Shown here piece after piece: positions 32,364 through 39,603 of a stretch of 52,129 nt of DNA (position 1 is the stretch's first letter; each line of letters opens with the position of its first letter). The notes below the pieces were generated by a model. The model saw only the letters and a program-made list of their open reading frames with translations, was not told where the DNA came from and searched no databases. The stretch lies in assembly GCF_020523825.1 (NCBI RefSeq), contig NZ_JAJALK010000027.1, positions 1 through 52,129 on the forward strand. Reading direction: 5' to 3'. Source of the stretch: Methylobacterium brachiatum. GTDB taxonomy: Bacteria; Pseudomonadota; Alphaproteobacteria; Rhizobiales; Beijerinckiaceae. The position numbers and the translations under genes are program-made.

Positions 32364-32999
32364 ATGTTCGTCCGCGCCTATTTGCGCGCTTCCACCTCCG
32401 AACAGGACGCGACCCGGGCGCGGGCGCAGCTCGACGCCTTCGCGCATGAGCGCGGCCTGGCGATCGCGGCGGCCTATGTCGAGAACGAGAGCGGGGCGAC
32501 GCTGGCCCGGCCGGAACTTTTCCGCCTTCTGAAGGACTGCCGACCGGGGGACGTGCTGCTGATCGAGCAGGTCGACCGCCTGTCCCGCCTAACCTCAGAC
32601 GATTGGACGAAGCTCCGGGCGGAGATCGACGCCAAGCGCGTGCGGATCGTGGCGCTCGACCTGCCGACCTCTTGGAGCCTGGCGACGCCGGCCGACGAGT
32701 TCACGGGTCGGGTCTTTCAGGCAATCAATGGCATGCTACTCGATGTCCTCGCGGCGGTCGCCCGCAAGGATTACGACGATCGGCGCCGTCGCCAGGCGCA
32801 AGGGCAGGCCCGGGCAAAGGCTGCGGGCCTATACAGAGGCCGCCAGGAGGATACGAAGCGGAATGAGGGCATCGCGGCCATGCTGAAAGCCGGTTCGCCC
32901 TGGAGCCAGATCCAGGCCGCCACCGGATGCAGCCGCTCGACCCTTGCCCGGATCGCCAAGCGGGTGAAGGCTGGCCTGATGCAGGACGCGGGTCACTGA
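32364..32999 (+). CDS. Serine recombinase (resolvase family)
   Basis: A 211-residue recombinase with catalytic Ser10 (YLRASTSEQ), the resolvase core to about residue 140 (VDRLSRL motif near 75) and a C-terminal HTH (GCSRSTLARIAKRV). It follows the repeat cluster that may be its res site, and overlaps the next gene by one base (TGATG). The Met at 32364 is chosen to fit the family. Confidence 0.85.
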   Translation: MFVRAYLRASTSEQDATRARAQLDAFAHERGLAIAAAYVENESGATLARPELFRLLKDCRPGDVLLIEQVDRLSRLTSDDWTKLRAEIDAKRVRIVALDLPTSWSLATPADEFTGRVFQAINGMLLDVLAAVARKDYDDRRRRQAQGQARAKAAGLYRGRQEDTKRNEGIAAMLKAGSPWSQIQAATGCSRSTLARIAKRVKAGLMQDAGH

Positions 33000-33430
33000 T
33001 GCCGATCCGTCGCGAGCATCGCTACTTCTACCCGATCGACTGGAAGCAACTCTCGGCCATGATCCGCTTCGTGCGGGCAGAGGGTCGGTGCGAGGGATGC
33101 GGCCGGCCGCACATGGAGGATGTGCAGCACCTAGGCGACGGCAGATGGTGGGATGCCGAAGCAGAGCGGTGGCGTGATGATCGAGGTCGCTTCGTGCGTC
33201 GCGCCTTATCCCTTCCCGAGAGCATGGAGCCGGGACTGGTGAAGGTGACGCGCGTAGTGCTGGCGACGGCACATCGCAACCACGATACAGCCGACAACAC
33301 AGACGCCAACCTCGTGGCGTTCTGCCAACGGTGTCACATGAACCACGATCGGCCGGAGCATCAGCGGTGCAGGCGGGTGACCCTTCGTGCCCGTAAGGCG
33401 ATAGGCGATTTGTTCGGCGGAACTGGTTGA
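32999..33430 (+). CDS. HNH-like zinc protein, copy 1
   Basis: A 143-residue protein with CEGCGRPH near residue 32 and a downstream HRNHDTADNTDANLVAFCQRCH segment, giving two CxxC zinc knuckles and an HNH-like His/Asn cluster. It starts MPIRREHR and is a close paralogue of 39115-39543. HNH proteins are often nucleases; activity is not proven. It is coupled to the recombinase gene by TGATG. Confidence 0.7.
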   Translation: MPIRREHRYFYPIDWKQLSAMIRFVRAEGRCEGCGRPHMEDVQHLGDGRWWDAEAERWRDDRGRFVRRALSLPESMEPGLVKVTRVVLATAHRNHDTADNTDANLVAFCQRCHMNHDRPEHQRCRRVTLRARKAIGDLFGGTG

Positions 33431-33543
33431 TAGCGAGCCGCCGACCTTTCCGAACAAAAACTCGTCACTGCCCAGTCGATGCCCTGGGTGGATGCCCGCG
33501 CTCGTCCCACATGGATGATCGACACCCGTTGAGGAGTACCCGC

Positions 33544-34053
33544 ATGGCATCACACGCTCGAACGGGAGGCCTATCGCCACTCCAGGCTGCGGCCCTGGCG
33601 GTCGGCGCTGTCACGGCAGCCCTACTCATCGGGCGGCGCGCTAGCCCGACGCCTGACCACCCCCGGACAAGGCGCTGGTATCGACACCTTTCAAAGCCAG
33701 ACTACACACCGCCGTCGCCGGTCTACCCGGTTGCCTGGACGGGCATCCAGGCGTCGCTCGCCTATGGCGGTTATCGACTGCTTCGCGCTGAGGGATCGCC
33801 TGAGCGGACGACGGCTTTGGCGTTCTGGGCCGCGAACCAAATCGGTATCGCCGGCTGGAGCGAAGTCTTCTTTGGTCAGCGATCGACGGGATGGGCCACC
33901 GTCACATCGGCCGCCCTAGGCGCAAGCGCAGTCGGTTACGTGGCAACGGCCGGTCAGGTCGATAAGACCGCAGGCCAGCTTGGCATTCCACTGGTGGCCT
34001 GGGTATCGTTCGCGACGCTGCTCGCCGAAGAGATCTGGCGAAAGAACGACTAA
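33544..34053 (+). CDS. TspO/MBR family membrane protein
   Basis: A 169-residue protein with five likely membrane segments and TspO motifs (SKPDYTPPSPVYPVAWT near residue 55, FWAANQIGIAGWSEVFF later). TspO proteins bind tetrapyrroles and respond to stress. GAGGAG precedes the ATG. It stands alone after the HNH-like gene. Confidence 0.82.
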   Translation: MASHARTGGLSPLQAAALAVGAVTAALLIGRRASPTPDHPRTRRWYRHLSKPDYTPPSPVYPVAWTGIQASLAYGGYRLLRAEGSPERTTALAFWAANQIGIAGWSEVFFGQRSTGWATVTSAALGASAVGYVATAGQVDKTAGQLGIPLVAWVSFATLLAEEIWRKND

Positions 34054-34190
34054 TCGACCGAGCTATCTTATGCCATTGTTTCGCTGTTCGGCAGAGCGCG
34101 CAACAGGGCCGATGCTAAACTCAAGACTTCCGCACCATGCCGCACACGTTGAAGTCGTTGGGCTTCTTCGGTGCAGATTGCCGGTGCGAA

Positions 34191-34673
34191 TTACGCCTTA
34201 AAGCCGAGGGTGCGATAGAGGTCGAAGTCTTTGATCCAAACCTGGCCGAACGAGTTGCAGACATCCGGCACCTTGCGGTTGGCCCGCTTCTTAGAGGGAG
34301 CAGAAACTTCCTTTGTCACGATCGTGCGATTGGGCGCGGCAAGGCCGTAGGCGACCAAAAACATATCCTGACCGATCTTCTCAATTTCGGTGTCGGTGAG
34401 GTTCGGGCCATAGCCGCTATCAAGAACGTCGTTCAGTATCGCGGGGTCGGCTTCCTCATCCAGGATCAGTGCGGCCTTTACGTCCTTGTCGTTGATCCAC
34501 TGGCCGAGCTGGGTCCGCGAGCCACAGACTTCCTGCCAGATTTCGAGTGGCATTTTGACATGCCCCGCCTGGCATTGGCCAAGCAGCCAATCCCAGAACT
34601 GCGGTACGAGGTCGAAGCCGTAATATTCTTCATCCGCTCGGATCAACACGTTCGCATCAAGGAGGTAGAGCAA
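34191..34673 (-). CDS. DUF4411 PIN-like toxin
   Basis: A 160-residue protein starting MLYLLDANVLIRADEEYYGF, the PIN-fold start with acidic residues, and matching DUF4411 proteins, which pair with ImmA/IrrE-type genes as toxin-antitoxin systems. It starts with TTG directly after the stop of the upstream gene (TGATTG). It probably cuts RNA. Confidence 0.8.
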   Translation of the reverse strand: MLYLLDANVLIRADEEYYGFDLVPQFWDWLLGQCQAGHVKMPLEIWQEVCGSRTQLGQWINDKDVKAALILDEEADPAILNDVLDSGYGPNLTDTEIEKIGQDMFLVAYGLAAPNRTIVTKEVSAPSKKRANRKVPDVCNSFGQVWIKDFDLYRTLGFKA

Positions 34674-35933
34674 TCAGTCCCTCCCGATGCCGGGCACCAT
34701 GGCACCCCTGGCATATTCGTATCGTTTGATAAGTGGCTCGACGACGCCTGGACTGACACCCAAGACTTTCGCGGCCTTAGTGTGTGACAGGAGGTTATCG
34801 CGGACGGACCGCTGCACCAGCCCGACAAGCGCAGCACCTAGCTTGAACTGCTTGACGGTGTAGTAGCTGGGGCCGCCTTCGGACTCCTTGGCGTCGTCCT
34901 TGGCACGCGCCTTCTGGCCTTGCCAGCGAGCGGCGTACTGGCTGGCAAGGTCGCGATAGGCCGGACCGCTGATCCACTTCATGCGGTGCATGCGATAGGC
35001 AACCATAGGCTCACTGACGCGCCAAGCCTCTGCCATTCTGGCGATGGCAGCCATGGCGCGCGGCAGATCGGCCGGGGTGAAGTCCGGTCCGGCGGCGAAC
35101 GCCTGGTCGGGCAGCAGGAACCGCCCGGCGACATCGTTGCAGAACAGCTCGATGGCACCTTGGGGCGTCTTGGCCTCGCCTTCTCCGACCATGCCGCTGA
35201 CGCCGGTTTGGCCCAACCAGATATGCGCCAGCTCATGCAGGAGCGTGAAGGCACGAGCGGCTTTGGCGTCCTGATCGTTGATGACCACGAACGGCGCAAC
35301 GCGATCCGCAATGGCGAAGCCTCGGAACACGCGCTCGCTGATCGTGTGGTGATGCGATCCTAGGTCCCCGACTAGGAGGACAAACACGCCGATGTGTTCG
35401 GACCGGCTACGAAGATCCTTGAACAGGTCGTCGGCCGAGCCGTTGCGGCGGCTCAGCGTATCAAGCCGGATTTCCAGCTTTGCGGCGATGCTGTCGATGA
35501 CAGCCTGAACGCCCTGCTGGACGGTGGCGGAGCCGACGAAATCAAGCGGTGCGGCCTCGTCCTCATCTTCGAGGATGCTTTTGACCATCTCCTGCCGCGC
35601 CCGGATGTCCCGGAGCAGCGCGTCCAGCTTGGCGCTCTCGCGCGGCGGCACGTCGAAAGGCAGGGTGCGGAAGTCCTCGCCCCGCGAAGCCTGGGCCGGG
35701 GGCTGTTTGAGATAGAAGGTCACAACCGGGCGGCGATAGACACTCGCGATCTTGGCGAGCTGGTTGCGGGTCGGAAACCGCTCGCCGCTTTCAAGGGCCT
35801 GCAACTTCTCGGCGGCGGAGCTGACCGCGCTCGGCTGGATGCCGATCTTGCTGGCCGCGTCCTCAAGGGACAGGCCAGCCGACTGCCGCGCCCATGCCAG
35901 GATACTCGGGTTGATGTTCTCGGCTCTCTCCAT
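34674..35933 (-). CDS. XRE-ImmA/IrrE fusion, antitoxin of the DUF4411 pair
   Basis: A 419-residue protein with an N-terminal Xre HTH (residues 10-65), then a zinc metallopeptidase domain with HELAH (233-237), and a C-terminal helical region. Such genes sit upstream of DUF4411 toxins and act as antitoxin and autorepressor. The start is ATG at 35933, seven bases after the resolvase stop, so all three minus-strand genes may be cotranscribed. Confidence 0.83.
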   Translation of the reverse strand: MERAENINPSILAWARQSAGLSLEDAASKIGIQPSAVSSAAEKLQALESGERFPTRNQLAKIASVYRRPVVTFYLKQPPAQASRGEDFRTLPFDVPPRESAKLDALLRDIRARQEMVKSILEDEDEAAPLDFVGSATVQQGVQAVIDSIAAKLEIRLDTLSRRNGSADDLFKDLRSRSEHIGVFVLLVGDLGSHHHTISERVFRGFAIADRVAPFVVINDQDAKAARAFTLLHELAHIWLGQTGVSGMVGEGEAKTPQGAIELFCNDVAGRFLLPDQAFAAGPDFTPADLPRAMAAIARMAEAWRVSEPMVAYRMHRMKWISGPAYRDLASQYAARWQGQKARAKDDAKESEGGPSYYTVKQFKLGAALVGLVQRSVRDNLLSHTKAAKVLGVSPGVVEPLIKRYEYARGAMVPGIGRD

Positions 35934-35939
35934 GGCTGG

Positions 35940-36503
35940 CTATAGCCTCGCGCCAGTGGCGTTGATGTGCCGACGTAGCGTCGCAGGCGCGACGCCGACC
36001 AAGCGGGCAATCTCCGCCCTGCCCTTGCCATCCTCAATCAGACGGACGGCAAGCTCTCGCTTCTCCAGTGTGAAGGAAGGCGGACGCCCTGCCCGCTTGC
36101 CGCGCCGCTTGGCGGCTTTCAGCCCAGCCTTGGTGCGTTCGGAAATCAGGTCGCGCTCTAGCTGGGCCAGGACGCTCATGATGCCATACAGCGCCTTGCC
36201 TGCGGCCGTGCGGGTATCCATCCCGTCCATGATCGAGTGAAACTCGACGCCGCGCCCGTGCAGCTCGTCCAGAAGCAGGGCAAGCCCGGCCGTGGTGCGG
36301 CCGAGGCGGTCGATCCGCCAGACGGTCAGCATGTCACCGGCCTTGGCCGCTGCCAGGGCGGCGGCGAGGCCGGGCCGCTTCATGGCGGTGCCGGAAACGC
36401 CCTGGTCGTCATAGACGACATCGCACCCGTTCGCCTGCAACGCGTCATGCTGCAAGGCTAGAGTCTGCTCGTCGGTGGAGACACGGGCATAGCCGGTTTT
36501 CAT
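35940..36503 (-). CDS. Resolvase/invertase-family serine recombinase
   Basis: A 187-residue small serine recombinase: Ser9 in YARVSTDEQ, RIDRLGRTTAGL near 65, and C-terminal HTH (GRAEIARLVGVAPATLRRHI). It likely resolves plasmid multimers or belonged to a Tn3-type element; no tnpA is near. AT-rich TTAAATT repeats lie upstream at about 36504-36550. Confidence 0.87.
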   Translation of the reverse strand: MKTGYARVSTDEQTLALQHDALQANGCDVVYDDQGVSGTAMKRPGLAAALAAAKAGDMLTVWRIDRLGRTTAGLALLLDELHGRGVEFHSIMDGMDTRTAAGKALYGIMSVLAQLERDLISERTKAGLKAAKRRGKRAGRPPSFTLEKRELAVRLIEDGKGRAEIARLVGVAPATLRRHINATGARL

Positions 36504-36651
36504 GCTTAAATTATAAGCGCACGTTTTCGCGCGATCCAGCCTTAAATTTCGCAATGGCTTAGCGGGTGGCCGAAAAGCCGCTCAAAAACGGTTCTATTCA
36601 AGCGGTCGGGTTATCGTGACGGGTGGGAGAAAGGTCGACTATTCTTTTCCC

Positions 36652-36972
36652 TTACTGCTTCCCGGCCCGCCGTGCGCGTCGCCGTTCTACAGTCGCTACG
36701 GCTTCAGTGCCATTTGCCTCCATCCAGGCATCTACAGCTTGGCGGAGAAGCTCCTGGATTTGAATGCCTTCATCTAACGCAGCCTGCTTGATTTCATCGT
36801 GTCGCTGCGGCTCAACATAGTAGCCGAGGAACCGCTTTCCCTCGCGCGTAGTCTTGGCCGGAACCGGCTCCGCTACTGCCGGTACGACCGGCGGTACAGC
36901 CTTTGCCTTTTCTGGGGCTTTCAACGACTCGGCCACCTGCGCAGCCATCGACAGGGGGTTCGGCTTAGCCAT
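36652..36972 (-). CDS. Ribbon-helix-helix partner of ParA
   Basis: A 106-residue protein with a flexible Pro/Ala-rich N-terminus and a C-terminal ribbon-helix-helix (GKRFLGYYVEPQRHDEIKQA then IQELLRQAVDAWM). Its ATG overlaps the parA stop (TGATG). Small RHH proteins after parA serve as centromere-binding partners (ParG type) and repressors. The likely site is the palindrome at 37730-37747. Confidence 0.72.
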   Translation of the reverse strand: MAKPNPLSMAAQVAESLKAPEKAKAVPPVVPAVAEPVPAKTTREGKRFLGYYVEPQRHDEIKQAALDEGIQIQELLRQAVDAWMEANGTEAVATVERRRARRAGKQ

Positions 36973-37637
36973 CACACAATCTCACTCGCATTCTTGCGTG
37001 TCCGTGTCTTAGCACGCAGGCTAGCTTGTTTTGAAACATGCTTCCACACAGCTCGTACGTCGAGGGCCCCCTTCCCTTCCGGCTCGACCTCAATCGCGGT
37101 CTGGCCGGCGTCGGCTGACCGCGGGAACACCTTCAGATCGTGGATTACAGATCGCAAAATCGGCATACCGATGTGATTCAGCTCGCGGCGGATCCGGGCC
37201 GCCTCGCGGTCACTGCGATTTCCGACCCTGTTGAGCACCACGCAAGTTGGCTTGTTGGCCTGTGTGGCAGCACGCACCGTGCGGGTGACGGCCTTCAGAT
37301 CGAACAGGGCGACGCCGGTCGGTATCACGACAGCATCTGCTACCGCCAGGGCGGCTTCCACCTCATCTGTCGCGTTGGGCGGGGTGTCGATCAACATTAG
37401 ATCTAGGCCGAGCCCGCGCCCGGCCTCAACAATCTGCGCCACCGCGCGGGGCTTGGCGTCAGATACGAACGGCTGCTCGGCTTCCCGCCGGTCTGACCAC
37501 TCAGACAACGACGACTGCGGGTCGAGATCGATAATGCCGACCTTATGACCGTCCTCAATCGCTGCGGCGGCAAGGTTGATCGTTAGGGTGCTTTTGCCGA
37601 CCCCACCCTTCCAGGCTAGCAACGCAACCACCTTCAT
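36972..37637 (-). CDS. parA: ParA-type partition ATPase
   Basis: A 221-residue ATPase with the deviant Walker A WKGGVGKST (residues 9-17) and IDLDPQ after it. It lacks the N-terminal HTH of large ParA proteins and so belongs to the small type Ib group, which pairs with RHH proteins like the next gene. It keeps the plasmid stably inherited. Confidence 0.87.
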   Translation of the reverse strand: MKVVALLAWKGGVGKSTLTINLAAAAIEDGHKVGIIDLDPQSSLSEWSDRREAEQPFVSDAKPRAVAQIVEAGRGLGLDLMLIDTPPNATDEVEAALAVADAVVIPTGVALFDLKAVTRTVRAATQANKPTCVVLNRVGNRSDREAARIRRELNHIGMPILRSVIHDLKVFPRSADAGQTAIEVEPEGKGALDVRAVWKHVSKQASLRAKTRTRKNASEIV

Positions 37638-37729
37638 CAGTGTGACCCCACACAGGTTGTCCGGCACAGCTACCGACAATCCTACATCTACACCATCCAA
37701 ACTGCCGGAACGTCAACATGAATGAAAAA

Positions 37730-37747
37730 ACACAAGCTAGCTTGTGT
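37730..37747. promoter_or_regulatory. Palindrome upstream of parA, candidate parS/operator
   Basis: ACACAAGCTAGCTTGTGT is a perfect 18-bp palindrome about 90 bp upstream of the parA start. GCTAGCTTGT occurs again near 37021-37030 inside the end of parA. It may bind the RHH protein for partition or autorepression. Confidence 0.5.
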
Positions 37748-37914
37748 GGAAATGTGGTTGCATGGAATGCGTATCAAGCGCAGTGAGTGAACCGGCAACA
37801 TTGACTTAGCCGTGCGACCCAGCCGACATGCCATGTCCGGCTGACGCGCTCTCTGTGCGAGTCGTCGGGAGCATCAGGAGACCACGCCGCCGCAAGTCGA
37901 CCTCTGAAAAGCCA

Positions 37915-37946
37915 ACGGCCCCCCAGTCGCCAAACTGGAGGGCCGT
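37915..37946. terminator. Long hairpin between parA and the candidate rep gene
   Basis: Arms ACGGCCCCCCAGT and ACTGGAGGGCCGT pair at 12 of 13 positions around the loop CGCCAA. On the minus strand it is followed by TTGGCTTTTC, so it may terminate minus-strand transcription; it could also belong to a small control RNA of replication. The rest of the 37638-38118 intergenic region shows no gene. Confidence 0.5.
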
Positions 37947-38118
37947 CGAAATCGAAAAGGGCCTGTGGGGCCACAACGCACTCCCCACAAGCCATGAGAC
38001 GCCCCCGGGCGTCAAGCGGGAACGCCAATTCTCGCGACGATGAGGCTTTGCCCTGTGGACCGGACGCCCCTGCGGTGGCCCGGAACGACCTGTTGCGGCC
38101 CGATGAGGGCCGAGAGAC

Positions 38119-38937
38119 GTGTTTGTAGACGAGATCCGCCGCGCCATTGAGGCGTCGAGCCGAATCACCCTGCCGCAAGTGACGGCGCTGCTGTGGCGCG
38201 CCTTCGGGGAGGGGAAGGTCACGGAAGCTGAGGCCGAAGCGCTGTCTGGGCTGATCGAGGCGCGCACGGACGCGCCTGCGGCTCGCAGGCTACCGGCGAG
38301 CTCGCGACCCAGCACCGACGCTGCAATCTCATCCCCGACCCAGGACAGAGCAAAACCTCCCAAGAGAGATATCGGCTCGCGCCCTCGCACGGACTCCTCT
38401 CTGAAGCGCCGCCGCCGCTGGGCCGCCTCGGGGCGGCTTCCGCCGGGGCTCGCGGCGCAGTTCACCGTGGCCGAGCAGGCGGTGCTGGCCCTGGTCGCCA
38501 CGGAAACCTCAAAACGAGGCGATTGCCGACTGGCCGTGGGGCAGCTCGCGGCGATCGCGGGCGTGGCCGAGACCACCGTCCGCAACGCCCTGCGCGAGGC
38601 TAAGAAGCTCGGGCTAGTCACCGTCGAGGAGCGGCGGGTGACGGGCTTCAGGAACGACACCAACGTCGTGCGCATCGTCTCACCCGAGTGGCAGGCCTGG
38701 ATGCGGCTGGCGCGTAAGCCGGGCAGAGAACTCTCGGGTGCTGAGGTTCACCGGGCCACGCTGAGCAGTGGGGGAGGGTGCAAATCCGCGAAGCGCACGA
38801 GTACTGAAGTTCTAATCCTGTCAGAATCGGGGGAAACGGACCCGTCAAAATGCTGCCGACGGGCAGCGAGTGACCTCGACCGATCAGACCGAACGCGAAT
38901 CCGCGTGGGTCGTGGCACGGGCCGAGCCATGCGCTGA
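38119..38937 (+). CDS. Winged-helix DNA-binding protein, candidate plasmid replication protein
   Basis: A 272-residue protein. Residues 115-195 form a winged HTH (CRLAVGQLAAIAGVAETTVRNALREA), flanked by a Pro/Ser-rich linker and a basic C-terminus. It starts with GTG. I do not recognise a named Rep family, but it is the only DNA-binding protein of this type beside the partition genes, and no other replication initiator is seen. The role in replication is inference. Confidence 0.5.
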   Translation: MFVDEIRRAIEASSRITLPQVTALLWRAFGEGKVTEAEAEALSGLIEARTDAPAARRLPASSRPSTDAAISSPTQDRAKPPKRDIGSRPRTDSSLKRRRRWAASGRLPPGLAAQFTVAEQAVLALVATETSKRGDCRLAVGQLAAIAGVAETTVRNALREAKKLGLVTVEERRVTGFRNDTNVVRIVSPEWQAWMRLARKPGRELSGAEVHRATLSSGGGCKSAKRTSTEVLILSESGETDPSKCCRRAASDLDRSDRTRIRVGRGTGRAMR

Positions 38938-39114
38938 GGGTCTGAGCTCGTACGGTCTGACGAACGCCCCTCTCTCCTCGGGAGGAGGCTTGGGCTTCTT
39001 CGACCAGAAGCCCATCAGCTTTCTACTGACCGAACGCCATCCCCGCGCAGGCCCTGGGAGGACGATCCATTTCGCTCTACGCTCACGCATCCGATCCGAG
39101 CGTCGAACCGCACC

Positions 39115-39543
39115 ATGCCGATCCGGCGCGAGCACCGCTTCTTCTACCCGATCGACTGGCCGCAGCTCTCGGCCGCGATCCGGTTCGGGCGTGCCCGGGG
39201 CGCTTGCGAGGGTTGTAGGCGACCGCACGGGCGAACCGTGGTCCACCTCGGCGATGGCCGCTGGTGGGACGAGGCGGTCGCCGCCTGGCGTGACGGGCGA
39301 GGGCGGCGGGTGCGCGTCGCGCCCGGGGCGGTCGACATCCTCGGGAGCGTGCGTCGGACCCGGGTGGTGCTGGCCGCGGCCCACCGCGACCACGACACCG
39401 CCAACAACGCGAACGCCAATCTCGCCGCGTTCTGTCAGCGCTGCCACATGATCCACGATCGGCCCGAGCACCGTCGCCGCCGCTGGACCACTCTGTTCCG
39501 ACGCAAAGCGCTGGGTGACCTGTTCCGCGGGCCCTACGGGTGA
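39115..39543 (+). CDS. HNH-like zinc protein, copy 2
   Basis: A 142-residue paralogue of 32999-33430, starting MPIRREHRFFYPIDWPQLSA, with CEGCRRPH and AAFCQRCHMIHDRPEH. Both CxxC knuckles and the HxxHD segment are kept. It lies between the candidate rep gene and the relaxase end. Shared ends of the two copies suggest duplication or common capture. Confidence 0.7.
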   Translation: MPIRREHRFFYPIDWPQLSAAIRFGRARGACEGCRRPHGRTVVHLGDGRWWDEAVAAWRDGRGRRVRVAPGAVDILGSVRRTRVVLAAAHRDHDTANNANANLAAFCQRCHMIHDRPEHRRRRWTTLFRRKALGDLFRGPYG

Positions 39544-39603
39544 TCCCAGGCGGCTGAGATCAGCACGCCCGTGAGGCGATCGGTCATGCCCGCGGGCTGA
39601 CGA

